From assembly GCA_937898885.1 (NCBI GenBank), contig CALDKD010000071.1, forward strand, positions 4,701-68,700: DNA of 64,000 nt, given 5' to 3'. This document shows positions 1 to 9,500 of this stretch, in pieces. This stretch comes from an uncultured Bacteroidales bacterium. GTDB lineage: Bacteria; Bacteroidota; Bacteroidia; Bacteroidales; Bacteroidaceae. Made by a program: the position numbers and the translations under genes. The number at the start of each line of letters is the position of its first letter. The stretch's first letter is position 1. The notes below the pieces were generated by a model. It did not search any database and was not told the origin of the DNA. It saw nothing but the letters and a program-made list of their open reading frames with translations.

Positions 1-1204
1 GCTGGTAAAATATTACGAGACAGGCGACCTGAAGGTTTGGGACGAGTTCAACATTGAATGGGTTAAGGATACCATAGGAACCGTGGATTTCATCAACGGT
101 TTCATTGAGGACTACAACGACCCTCTTGGCCGCAAGGGCGCGTGGGAAGGCTATGTGAACATCAAGGATCACAAGGCATCGGAGCGCTCGCTTATACTGA
201 GCGCCAACGCACAGTGGTTCGAGGACAACTCGCCGGTTGACCCGCGCTTCAAGAAGAAGGAGTGCAAGGGCATATCGGCCAAGGTGGTAAATGCCGTATG
301 TCTGGCCGGCGACAGCTATCCTGCCACACCTATCGGCATCAACCTGCCTAACGCTGACTGGATTCGCAAGATGCACGGCAGCAAGTCTGTTACCATTGCC
401 AACATCACCCACGCATACGACTATGCCGCACAGGAGATGCCGGCAAGCACCCTGACCGAGTTCGCATACGATGAGGCTGAGATTGAGCTTTACAAGAAAT
501 ACGGCTCATACGCCGATGAGATTCACACCGACCTGCACGAGTGTCTGGGACACGGCTCCGGCCAGCTGCTCCCGGGTGTGAGCACAACCGCTATGGGCGA
601 GTATTCATCAGCACTCGAGGAGGCCCGCGCCGACCTGTTCGGCCTGTGGTACACTGCCGATCCCAAGATGGTTGAGCTTGGCATTATGCCGGATAACGAG
701 GCTTACAAGGCTGAATACTCAAACTTTATCCGCAACGGTCTGATGGTACAGTTCAACCGTGTTGAGCTTGGCCGTCCCAACACCGAGGCCCATATGCAGA
801 ACCGCAAGCTCATTGCCGAGTGGTGCTACGAGAAGGGAGCCGCCGACAATGTAATAGAGAAAAAGGTTCGCGACGGTAAGACCTACTTTGTGGTTAACGA
901 CTACGGAAAGCTTCGCGACCTGTTCGGCAAGCTGCTCGCAGAGATTCAGCGTATCAAGTCTGAAGGCGACTACGAGGCCGGAAAGAAACTGGTTGAGACC
1001 TACGCCGTGAACATTGATCCTGAGCTCCATAAGGAGGTGAAGGCCCGTTACGACGCCCTGAGCCTTAAACCTTACGGAGGCTTCATCAACCCCGACATCG
1101 TTCCGGTTGAGAAAGACGGCAAGATAGTTGACTATCAGGTAATCTACAACGACAATTACCTTCAGCAGCAGCTTGACTACGGCAAGAGGTACCGCGCGCT
1201 GTAA
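1..1204 (+). CDS. Dipeptidyl peptidase III-like metallopeptidase, M49 family (5' end outside window)
   Basis: The reading frame is open from the left edge (first full codon at position 2), so only the C-terminal part is present; a GTG at 83 is an internal valine, not a start. The zinc motif HECLGH (HEXXGH, the M49 signature) lies at 536-553, and a second conserved EEARAD motif with the third zinc ligand lies about 22 codons later. M49 enzymes remove dipeptides from the N terminus of peptides; HECLGH is the variant I recall from the Bacteroides thetaiotaomicron enzyme. The gene is convergent with metK, with only a hairpin between them. Family assignment is firm; substrate and location cannot be judged because the N terminus is missing. 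Confidence 0.9.
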   Translation, partial: LVKYYETGDLKVWDEFNIEWVKDTIGTVDFINGFIEDYNDPLGRKGAWEGYVNIKDHKASERSLILSANAQWFEDNSPVDPRFKKKECKGISAKVVNAVCLAGDSYPATPIGINLPNADWIRKMHGSKSVTIANITHAYDYAAQEMPASTLTEFAYDEAEIELYKKYGSYADEIHTDLHECLGHGSGQLLPGVSTTAMGEYSSALEEARADLFGLWYTADPKMVELGIMPDNEAYKAEYSNFIRNGLMVQFNRVELGRPNTEAHMQNRKLIAEWCYEKGAADNVIEKKVRDGKTYFVVNDYGKLRDLFGKLLAEIQRIKSEGDYEAGKKLVETYAVNIDPELHKEVKARYDALSLKPYGGFINPDIVPVEKDGKIVDYQVIYNDNYLQQQLDYGKRYRAL

Positions 1205-1214
1205 CCGGGTTGAC

Positions 1215-1243
1215 CGGGTCAGGGGACCTGTCCCCTTGACCCG
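1215..1243. terminator. Strong hairpin between convergent genes; bidirectional terminator or REP-like palindrome
   Basis: Arms CGGGTCAGGGGA (1215-1226) and TCCCC-T-TGACCCG (1231-1243) pair over 12 bp with one bulged T and a CCTG loop. It fills the whole gap between the M49 peptidase and metK. There is no clear U-tract on either strand. A second hairpin with the same CCTGTCCC core lies at 55977-56005, so it may belong to a repeat family. Confidence 0.6.
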
Positions 1244-2497
1244 CTATAGTCCGAACATCTTGCGGAGCTGCTCAACGAAGTCCAGCTTCTCCCAGGTAAA
1301 GAACTCTATGCCGTCCTTGGTATAAGGCTTGCGGCCGAAATGGCCGTAGGCGGCTGTAGGCAGATAGATAGGATTGCGGAGCTTCAGACGCTCCTCTATC
1401 GCCTTGGGACGAAGGTCGAACACTTTTGCGATTATGCCCGCAATCTGACCGTCTGACTCCTTGACGTGACTGGTTCCGTAGGTATCAACATATATGCTCA
1501 CAGGCTTGGCCACTCCAATAGCGTAAGAGAGCTGAACCAGCATCTCATCGGCGATACCTGCCGCCACCATATTCTTGGCGATGTGACGTGCGGCGTATGC
1601 GGCACTTCTGTCCACCTTGCTCGGGTCCTTGCCACTGAACGCGCCTCCACCGTGCGCGCCCTTGCCACCGTAGGTATCCACAATAATCTTCCGGCCTGTA
1701 AGACCGGTATCTCCGTGAGGTCCGCCTATCACAAACTTTCCCGTAGGATTGACCAGATACCTTACATTGGCATCGAACAGAGCCACTATTGAGGCATCCG
1801 CTATCTTTGACAGCAGACGCGGAATAAGAATGTCCCGCACATCACCGCTGATTTGCGCCAGCATTGTCTGATCGGCGCGGGCCTGTGCCTCTGCGGTATT
1901 GTCAGCGGGCTTGATGAAGTCATCGTGCTGAGTTGACACTACTATGGTGTCTATGCGGATTGGCTTGCCGTCATCGCCATACTCAACGGTAACCTGACTC
2001 TTGGCATCAGGTCTGAGATAAGTCATAACCTTACCCTCTCTGCGAATCTCTGCCAGAGTATGCACCAGTCCGTGGGCCAGAGCAAGTGACAATGGCATAT
2101 ATTCAGGAGTCTCGTTGGTGGCATAGCCGAACATCATTCCCTGGTCTCCGGCACCCTGCTCCATAGGATCCTCGCGCTCAACGCCTCGGTTGATGTCAGC
2201 GCTCTGCTCGTGAATGGCACTCAGCACACCGCACGAGTTGCCGTCGAACATATACTCTGATTTGTTGTAGCCTATACGGTTGATGACGTTGCGGGCAACC
2301 TGCTGCAGGTCAATATAGGCTTCTGACTTGACCTCTCCGGCCAGAATCACCTGACCTGTGGTCACTAAGGTCTCACATGCTACCTTTGAATTCGCATCAA
2401 GGGTAAGAAGTTCGTCAAGGACTGCGTCCGATATCTGATCGGCCACTTTGTCCGGGTGCCCTTCGGACACCGATTCGGATGTGAATAAATAAGACAT
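1244..2497 (-). CDS. metK: S-adenosylmethionine synthetase
   Basis: Makes S-adenosylmethionine from methionine and ATP in the cytoplasm. The 417-residue product starts with the family's SESVSEGHPDKVADQISDA block (substrate-binding His-Pro-Asp), and carries the GAGDQGMMFGYA loop and the GGGAFSGKDPSKVDRSAAY phosphate-binding region, so all three domains are present. Length is in the range seen in Bacteroidales, slightly longer than the E. coli enzyme. The upstream 66 nt hold a heptamer repeat rather than a recognisable SAM riboswitch. It follows the CNNM/CBS gene on the same strand and may be co-transcribed with it. Confidence 0.97.
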   Translation of the reverse strand: MSYLFTSESVSEGHPDKVADQISDAVLDELLTLDANSKVACETLVTTGQVILAGEVKSEAYIDLQQVARNVINRIGYNKSEYMFDGNSCGVLSAIHEQSADINRGVEREDPMEQGAGDQGMMFGYATNETPEYMPLSLALAHGLVHTLAEIRREGKVMTYLRPDAKSQVTVEYGDDGKPIRIDTIVVSTQHDDFIKPADNTAEAQARADQTMLAQISGDVRDILIPRLLSKIADASIVALFDANVRYLVNPTGKFVIGGPHGDTGLTGRKIIVDTYGGKGAHGGGAFSGKDPSKVDRSAAYAARHIAKNMVAAGIADEMLVQLSYAIGVAKPVSIYVDTYGTSHVKESDGQIAGIIAKVFDLRPKAIEERLKLRNPIYLPTAAYGHFGRKPYTKDGIEFFTWEKLDFVEQLRKMFGL

Positions 2498-2506
2498 TGG
2501 TTGTTA

Positions 2507-2534
2507 GCTATTGGCTATTGGCTATTGGCGGTTG
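2507..2534. repeat. Heptamer tandem repeat upstream of metK
   Basis: Three perfect direct copies of GCTATTG (2507-2513, 2514-2520, 2521-2527) are followed by a degenerate copy GCGGTTG (2528-2534). They lie 10-37 nt before the metK start codon, inside its untranslated leader or promoter. Copy number could change by slippage. Confidence 0.8.
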
Positions 2535-2563
2535 GCGCAACAGGCAATACCGTTATTAATTAA

Positions 2564-3613
2564 TCAATTCTTTTTCTTTTTATCTGAATGCTGCTGACGC
2601 TGCTGCCAGCGCTCACGGGCATATTGCTGCATATCGCCCACGACATCACTCTCATCTACTATCTCCAGGCCGAGGATGGTCTCAAGAATGTCCTCAAGTG
2701 TAAGGATACCCTGAAAAGTGCCATACTCATCTATTATTACCGAAATCTGCTCTTTTCCCTTCAACAACTCGTCCCAGATATCGCCAAGCGATGTCTCCTC
2801 ATTGAAGAATTTGATGTCGCGACGGATATCGCCCAGACGTACATTGAACTTGTCATCGGCCAGACGCTCCAGTGCCTCACTTCTAAGAATGTAGCCGGTG
2901 ATGAACTCAGGCGAGTCTGAATAGACAGGAATCCTGGAGTGATGCAGATACTCGTTATCCTTGTAATACTCCTTCACCGTCATAGACTCTGGCGCAATGG
3001 CCGATACTACACGCGGAGTCATAGCATCGTATGCCTTGACGTTGTCAAGCTTAATCAGGTTCTGGATTATCTTGTTCTCGTTCTCCTCAATGACACCCTC
3101 CTCCTCGCCGATATTGGCCATAGCGGAGACCTCCTCACGGCTTACCGCAGCCTCATCGTCCTTGGGAGTTATCAGATGGCTGATCATCTGTACAAGCATT
3201 ACAAGCGGATACATAAGGATTATCAGCACGCTGATTGTACGGGCTGCAAAGCCCATCAGCTTTTTCCAATATGATGTGCCGATGGTTTTAGGGATAATCT
3301 CGGCAAACACAAGAATAAGCAAAGTTACGATGGCAGACACAAGTCCGAACCACTCGCTGCCGAAAATCTGGGTGGCCTGGCTGCCAACACCGGCTGAGCC
3401 GATGGTATTGGCTATGGTGTTGAGCGACAGAATAGCCGCAATTGGTCTGTCGGGCTCCAGCTTCAGCTCCTTGAATCTGGTGGCCGGCCGGTAACCCTCC
3501 TCCTCGCGCATGGTTATGTAGGACAGAGGAGTTGACATAAGAGTTGCCTCGAGTATCGAGCAGAGGAACGAGACCACTAAGGCAATCGATAAAAAGAGAA
3601 ATAAAGCTCCCAT
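2564..3613 (-). CDS. CNNM/DUF21 membrane protein with CBS pair (CorC/GldE-like)
   Basis: 349 residues. The first ~190 form the CNNM (DUF21) transmembrane domain: an N-terminal helix, then helices around residues 65-105 and 120-150. Residues ~200-325 form two CBS motifs, the second reading ISVIIDEYGTFQGILTLED, typical of the family. The C-terminal CorC/HlyC transporter-associated domain of longer relatives is absent; a basic tail rich in Q, R and K ends the protein. Relatives are annotated as hemolysins, magnesium/cobalt efflux proteins, or GldE in gliding Bacteroidota. Likely role is inner-membrane divalent-cation transport with nucleotide sensing; the exact role is inferred from family only. 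Confidence 0.85.
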   Translation of the reverse strand: MGALFLFLSIALVVSFLCSILEATLMSTPLSYITMREEEGYRPATRFKELKLEPDRPIAAILSLNTIANTIGSAGVGSQATQIFGSEWFGLVSAIVTLLILVFAEIIPKTIGTSYWKKLMGFAARTISVLIILMYPLVMLVQMISHLITPKDDEAAVSREEVSAMANIGEEEGVIEENENKIIQNLIKLDNVKAYDAMTPRVVSAIAPESMTVKEYYKDNEYLHHSRIPVYSDSPEFITGYILRSEALERLADDKFNVRLGDIRRDIKFFNEETSLGDIWDELLKGKEQISVIIDEYGTFQGILTLEDILETILGLEIVDESDVVGDMQQYARERWQQRQQHSDKKKKN

Positions 3614-3677
3614 TCAGGAAAAACAGTTTAATTCCGCGAAGATACTGCTTTTACGCGGTTCATTCAAATTCTTTGGC

Positions 3678-3685
3678 TAACTTTG
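3678..3685 (+). promoter_or_regulatory. -7 promoter element for the radical SAM gene
   Basis: TAACTTTG matches the Bacteroidota sigma consensus TAnnTTTG and lies 22 nt before the ATG at 3708. I see no clear -33 TTTG at the usual spacing. Confidence 0.5.
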
Positions 3686-3707
3686 CAATATAGAGTCTAT
3701 ATTCAAA

Positions 3708-4484
3708 ATGGGAACCATCATCTATCCGTCACCTATATTCGGCCCGGTAAAGAGCAGACGCCTTGGCGTATCGCTCGGCATCAACCTTATGCCACCGGAC
3801 GGCAAGATATGCACATTTGACTGTCTGTACTGCGAATGCGGTCTGAACCAGAACCGCAGACCCGCACGGCGACGCCCTTCCAGAGAGGAGGTACGCGATG
3901 CCCTTGAGGCACGCCTGCAGCAGATGAGGGCCGAGGGACCTGAGCCCAACGTACTGACTTTCGCGGGAAACGGAGAGCCTACGGCCCATCCCGACTTTGC
4001 CGGCATTGTAGATGATGTCACAGCCCTGCGCGACAGATATTTCCCTGACGCAAAGATAAGCGTGCTCAGCAATGCTACCCGGATAAGCGATGAAAAGGTC
4101 TTTGGCGCCCTGCTCAAGGTTGACAACAACATACAGAAACTTGACACGGTTGACGCGGAATACATCCAGGCTTTGGACAGACCGGTCGGCCGATATGACG
4201 TCAGTGAGATTATCAGAACTCTGAAGTCTTTCAACGGACACGTGATAATTCAGACGATGTTTCTGACTGGAAATGCGGATGGGAGAGAGTACGACAACAC
4301 ATCGGAGAGATTCGTTGGCCCGTGGATTGAGGCTGTCCGGAGTATAAGGCCAGAGAAAGTGATGATATACACTATAGACCGCGAGACTCCGGTATCAGGC
4401 CTTGAGAAGGCATCGCACGAGGCTCTGGACGCCATAGCAGAGAGACTTCGCGCAGTGGGAATAGAGACATCCGTCTCTTACTGA
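3708..4484 (+). CDS. Radical SAM protein of the COG0731 (wyosine-synthetase-like) family
   Basis: 258 residues with the radical SAM cluster motif CTFDCLYC (CxxxCxxC) near residue 37, a GNGEPTAHPDF segment matching the family's GxxEPT-type SAM-binding motif, and the N-terminal YPSPIFGPVKSRRLGVSLGI block of COG0731. Archaeal members (TYW1) build the tricyclic base of tRNA-Phe; the function of bacterial members is not established, so a tRNA role is only a family inference. It is followed 15 nt later by dacB on the same strand and is probably co-transcribed from the promoter at 3678. Confidence 0.85.
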   Translation: MGTIIYPSPIFGPVKSRRLGVSLGINLMPPDGKICTFDCLYCECGLNQNRRPARRRPSREEVRDALEARLQQMRAEGPEPNVLTFAGNGEPTAHPDFAGIVDDVTALRDRYFPDAKISVLSNATRISDEKVFGALLKVDNNIQKLDTVDAEYIQALDRPVGRYDVSEIIRTLKSFNGHVIIQTMFLTGNADGREYDNTSERFVGPWIEAVRSIRPEKVMIYTIDRETPVSGLEKASHEALDAIAERLRAVGIETSVSY

Positions 4485-4499
4485 CAATAATTGCTCAAA

Positions 4500-5906
4500 A
4501 TGAAGGTAAGAAGAGTTTTAATAACATTGATGGCCATTGCCGGCGCACTGACTACTCAGGCCAAGGACAACAGCCGTATTGTAAGCGAGATTGACAGCAT
4601 AGTACAAAACGGACTGCCGGACGGCACAGACATCAGTGTCTATATCTGGGATCTGAATGCCGACAGCGCCATATACGCTTACCGCGAGAATGTGCTGAAC
4701 CGGCCAGCCTCTACAATTAAAGTGCTCACAGCCTTCACTGCCCTAGGTACATTGGGAGCAGACTATGATTACAAGACACTGGTCAAGACCGATGGCGTGA
4801 CAGATGCCGACAGCGTGCTGAACGGTAACCTGTACCTGATAGGAGGAATAGACCCTCAACTGATGGAGAGCGATATATACGGTCTGGTAAACGAAATCAG
4901 AAAGTGCGGCATAAAGCGCATCAATGGCAAGGTAATTGGCGATGTAAGCGCTATGGACAGCATCTACTGGGGCTCAGGCTGGGCCTGGGATGATACTCCA
5001 AAGAGTTTCCAGCCATACATCTCGCCGCTTATGGTTCACGGAGGGTTCGTAAGTGTATCTGTAAAGCCGGGACAGAAAGGAATGCCGCCATCGGTTAAGG
5101 TAGTACCGGAATCACGATACTATGAGGTGAGGAACACGGCACGTACAGGTTCATCATCCTCAACCTCATTCAAGATTCAGCGTGACTGGCTCAACAACAG
5201 GAACACTATCGTGATATCAGGTAGTTCCAGCAGGGCCACATCATCAGAGCTGAACATATTTGGCTCAGACCAGTTCACACTCACACTGTTTACTGAGTAT
5301 CTGGAGAAGGCCGGCATATCATTTGACGGAACTGATTGGCAGAAGTGTCCTGACGGTGCTGTCCAACTGGCATCGGTAAGCCATTCACTCAAATCAGTTC
5401 TGGAAGAGGCGCTCAAGGAGAGCGTGAATCTGAACGCGGAGGCTATGATGCTCCAGGCGGCCCACACAAAGACGCAGAGCAGAGTAACGTTCAACTCAGC
5501 GGCAAAATTTGAGGAAGAGTACCTGAAACGTGCCGCAAAGACAGGAGGCAGCCCGTTTATGATTGTGGATGGAAGCGGTCTCTCAATGTACGACCACGTG
5601 CCTGCCACACTCTTTGTAAATGTACTCAGACAGATTTACAATGACCCTGACATATATACGTTTTTCTATGAGAGCCTGCCGATATCGGGATATGACGGTA
5701 CACTTAAACAACGCTTGACAGACAAGGCAACTGCTGGAAAGATACACGCCAAGACAGGGACATTGACCGGCTCCTGTACACTGGCAGGCTATGCTAGGAC
5801 TGCCGACGGACGCGACCTGGCATTCTGCATAATGAACAGCGGTGCGCTGAAGATGGCCCCGTCAAGACGTGTTCAGGATGCCATCTGCACAATTCTATGT
5901 GAGTAA
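4500..5906 (+). CDS. dacB: D-alanyl-D-alanine carboxypeptidase/endopeptidase (PBP4 type, S13)
   Basis: A periplasmic penicillin-binding protein that trims or cleaves peptidoglycan peptide cross-links. Starting at the ATG at 4500 (an in-frame TTG at 4491 is less likely), the product has 468 residues with a signal peptide ending near ALTTQA. The serine peptidase motifs are in order: S71-T-I-K74 (SxxK), S308-V-N310 (SxN) and K418-T-G420 (KTG). The wide gap between the first two is diagnostic of class C PBP4, which has an inserted domain there. Its stop codon abuts the stop of the convergent deacetylase gene with no spacer. Confidence 0.95.
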   Translation: MKVRRVLITLMAIAGALTTQAKDNSRIVSEIDSIVQNGLPDGTDISVYIWDLNADSAIYAYRENVLNRPASTIKVLTAFTALGTLGADYDYKTLVKTDGVTDADSVLNGNLYLIGGIDPQLMESDIYGLVNEIRKCGIKRINGKVIGDVSAMDSIYWGSGWAWDDTPKSFQPYISPLMVHGGFVSVSVKPGQKGMPPSVKVVPESRYYEVRNTARTGSSSSTSFKIQRDWLNNRNTIVISGSSSRATSSELNIFGSDQFTLTLFTEYLEKAGISFDGTDWQKCPDGAVQLASVSHSLKSVLEEALKESVNLNAEAMMLQAAHTKTQSRVTFNSAAKFEEEYLKRAAKTGGSPFMIVDGSGLSMYDHVPATLFVNVLRQIYNDPDIYTFFYESLPISGYDGTLKQRLTDKATAGKIHAKTGTLTGSCTLAGYARTADGRDLAFCIMNSGALKMAPSRRVQDAICTILCE

Positions 5907-6515
5907 TCAGAGAGTCTTGAACTGATAGCCTTTCTCGCGAAGCCACTCAATGGCCTTCGGCAAGGCATACTGCAGGTTCTCTTTTGAGCGAAGAGAGTCG
6001 TGAAATACGATTACTGAGCCGTTTCGGGCATACCTCTTCACGTTCTCCAACACCTGCGGCCCGGTCTGACGCTTACTGTAATCACGCGTCACAACATCGT
6101 AGAAAATGATTTTGTAGTCTGTCTCAAGACAGTGATACATACTTCGGCGCAAGACACCGTGTGGCGGACGGAACAGGTTTGACTTGAACAGATGCTGGCA
6201 CTTCTCAACATTGTCAATATAATCAGGAGTACGCATCTGCATACCCCTGACGTGGTTGAATGTATGATTTCCTACGATATGTCCGTGATCAAGTATCATC
6301 TGGAATATCTCGGGATACTTGCGGACATTATCGCCCACAACAAAGAAAGTAGCCTTTACCTGGTATCGGTCCAGAACATCAAGCAGCCAGGGAGTGACCT
6401 CAGGAATGGGTCCGTCATCAAACGTCAGATAGACGCTGTGATCCGACGGATCCATTCTGAACACCCCTTTCGGATAGATATGTCTAAGCAGGAATGTAGG
6501 CTGCTCAATGATCAT
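5907..6515 (-). CDS. Polysaccharide deacetylase, NodB homology domain
   Basis: 202 residues forming little more than one NodB domain. Motif 1 is TFDDGP (residues 31-36, catalytic base Asp33 and metal ligand Asp34), motif 2 is HTFNH (metal ligands His84 and His88), and motif 3 is RPPHG around residue 117; VIVFHDS near the end supplies the last catalytic His. Such enzymes remove acetyl groups from N-acetylglucosamine in peptidoglycan or other glycans (CE4). No signal peptide or membrane anchor is visible, which is unusual for a cell-wall enzyme. It starts 2 nt after the DUF2723 gene, so the two are probably translated from one message. Confidence 0.9.
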   Translation of the reverse strand: MIIEQPTFLLRHIYPKGVFRMDPSDHSVYLTFDDGPIPEVTPWLLDVLDRYQVKATFFVVGDNVRKYPEIFQMILDHGHIVGNHTFNHVRGMQMRTPDYIDNVEKCQHLFKSNLFRPPHGVLRRSMYHCLETDYKIIFYDVVTRDYSKRQTGPQVLENVKRYARNGSVIVFHDSLRSKENLQYALPKAIEWLREKGYQFKTL

Positions 6516-6517
6516 CC

Positions 6518-9500
6518 TTACACTCTGTTGCTGAACTTTACATACATATCCTCAAAGACACTGATCATAGATTTGTATGTCTCCTCATCCATTCCGGCAT
6601 CCTCCATCACAGGGAATACACCTTTGTAGAGATATGTAATCGCTGTTTTCATCTCCTCTTTGAGAAGAGCCAGGTGCATATCGTCCATAGAGAGATACCA
6701 TTGCATCTCTGTAAGATACGACCGTGCCATCTGCTCGCAAATAGCCAATGCCTTCTCCTTCTCGCCAAGCTGTACATAGCACGAAGCCAGTATCTGCGAA
6801 TAGCCAAGGACATCGTGAGGCAGCAGCTCTGATGATATACCTTTCTCGCACTTGTCAAGTACCTGAAGGGCCTTGTTGTCCTCGCCTTGCATAATCAGAG
6901 CCTCAGCCAGCTGGGCATAGAGCCTGCGATGACTATAGCACATGCGGCGTATGGTCTCGTCAATATACAAATCCGGATTATCCAGACCGCCAAACTTGAA
7001 ATTCATCAGGTTCTCATACATAAGGTCTGCATTAACCATATAGCTGTCATTGTTATCCTTGTCTGTATATCCAAGCTCCTTCCAGTTGAACGGGGTAATG
7101 CGATAGGCAAGACCCTCAAGGACGAAGAACGGACCAAGGCCAAGATGATTATCCCTGCCTACAGTGGTGGCCATATACAACGGACGCTCCCAGTTGCAGT
7201 ATGCCAGCATCTCCAGCATCATCAACTCGTTCTTGTAGATATACCTTCTGCCCTTAAGAGAGATTACCATTTTGTCAGGAAGCCTCTCCAAAGTCTCCTC
7301 ACGCGTTGCGCCCTGATACTCGGCAGGAATAAGCATACCTGAGTTCAGAATAGCCTCTTTGTCAAGCTTGAGCCATACAGTATCGGTAGGAATGATATTG
7401 TACTTCTTGACCCAGTACTCGAGAACTGTCTTCAGCTCAAATGAGTTGTTGATATTATCTATCTCAGCCTGAGTCTTGGCATTCTTAAGGAAGTTCTCCT
7501 TGTTTCTGGGGCTGATCTCAACGGCATCGTTTGTACCTGACTCATAGTCAATACGCTCAAACTCAATTGGAACGGCTGGCGAGGAGTATGCGGGACGCTT
7601 CATCTGGTCAATGTACCAGTCGGTCATCAGATAGCTCAGATTGCATACACGGCAGTCAGTACGGAAGCCCTCGGTCTCAAGATTGTACCACAGAGGGAAT
7701 GTATCGTTGTCGCCGCAGGTGAAGATGATAGGATTACCCTTCTCCGGCAATGTGAGCAGGTAATTCTGACCGAAGTCACGGCAAACGTAACGATTGCTGC
7801 GGTCGTGGTCATCCCACGTCTGACCTACCATCTGAATGGGAACAAGCAGACACAACACCGATGCAACTACCGGAGCCGCCTTGCTGCCCATAACCTTCTT
7901 AAGAAGCTCGGCAACGCCGGCAACACCCAGGCCAATCCAGATGGCAAAGGCATAGAATGAGCCGGCATACGCATAATCACGCTCACGGGGCTGAATCGGA
8001 GTCTGATTCAGATACATTACGATGGCAAGTCCTGTCATAAAGAAGAGACAGAACACCACCCAGAACTGACGTACTCCCTCCTTGTCCTGTTTAATCTGCC
8101 AGAACAGACCAATCAGGCCGAGAATAAGAGGCAGCCCGTAGAATACGTTATGCCCCTTGCCTTTCAGTGTGTCTGGCATCAGACGCTGGTCACCCAGCAT
8201 AATCCTGTCGATGAAGTTGATGCCGGTCACCCAGTTTCCGTGGTTGAGCTCACCGTGACCCTGTATGTCATTCTGACGGCCTACGAAGTTCCACATGAAA
8301 TAACGCCAGTACATAAAGTTGACCTGATACTTGAAGAAGAATCTGAGATTCTCTATCTGCGTTGGAATGGTCAGCTTAACCTTCTCGCCACAACGGTCAT
8401 AAATCACAGTATTACCCTTTACATTTGCCCATGCCTTATACTGCTGTATGTGATCTGGATCACTGCTGTACATGCGCGGGAAGAGCATATTCTGAGCATA
8501 TTTGTATGAACGTTTATAGTCCTTGATGTAGTAGCGGTCCTTCTCATCGGCATTGGCCTTCTCCTTGCGGCCGTACATCACACCATTCTCCACGAACTCC
8601 GGACGGCACATATTTCCCTCATTGCGCAATGATACCTCAGAGGCGTATGTCTGACCATAGAAGAGCGGACGGGTACCGTACTGCTCGCGTGCCAGATAAT
8701 CGCCAAGTGCGAATATATCTTCCGGTGAGTCCTGATCCATAGGCGGGTTCGCTGTGGAACGGATTACAATCAGAGCGTACGACGAGTAGCCTATCACTAT
8801 GCACATCACGCTGAGCATAATCGTATTCAGCACCCTTGCGGATGGTTTCAGCTTATCGCTGACAGCCTTCGCCAGCAGATAGAAACCAAGTATTGCCAAT
8901 ACAATTATTCCGAAGACAACACCTCCTGCGGTATGGCCATAGAAAGGAATACCTGTAAGTGCGAGTGTACAGAGGAAAGCAACCTTCATTCTGGTGTCGC
9001 TCACACCCTTCTGACTCTCGAATACGCCCCAGAGAATTGCGGCAACCAACAGAATCAGATATATGATAAGGCCTGTGTTGAACTTGAATCCGAGTGCGTT
9101 TACAAAAAGCAGCTCAAACCATCCGCCAACCTTTACAATACCCGGAACAATACCATACAAGACTGCTGCGATTATCACACCGGATATTACAATAGACAAT
9201 ACACCACCTTTCCAGGTTGGATTCTCCGCTCTCTTGAAGTAATAAACCAGCACGATTGCGGTGATGCAGAGCAGGTTCAGCAAGTGAACACCTACGGAGA
9301 TACCTATCACATAGGCTATCAGAATAAGCCAGCGGTCACTGTGCGGTCTGTCGGCATCCTCCTCCCACTTAAGAATGAGCCAGAAGGTAACGGCGGTACA
9401 GAACGATGAGTAGGCATAAACCTCGCCCTCAACAGCGCTGAACCAGAATGTATCGCTCCAGGTATATGCCAGAGCTCCTGCCACGCCTGCGCCCATAATG

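Noticed and set aside
2498..2563. SAM riboswitch upstream of metK
   Set aside because: Only 66 nt, with a heptamer repeat and no fold matching known SAM riboswitch classes.
3722..4241. Two long minus-strand frames opposite the radical SAM gene
   Set aside because: Overlap each other and a well-supported radical SAM gene; no domain, no start signal.
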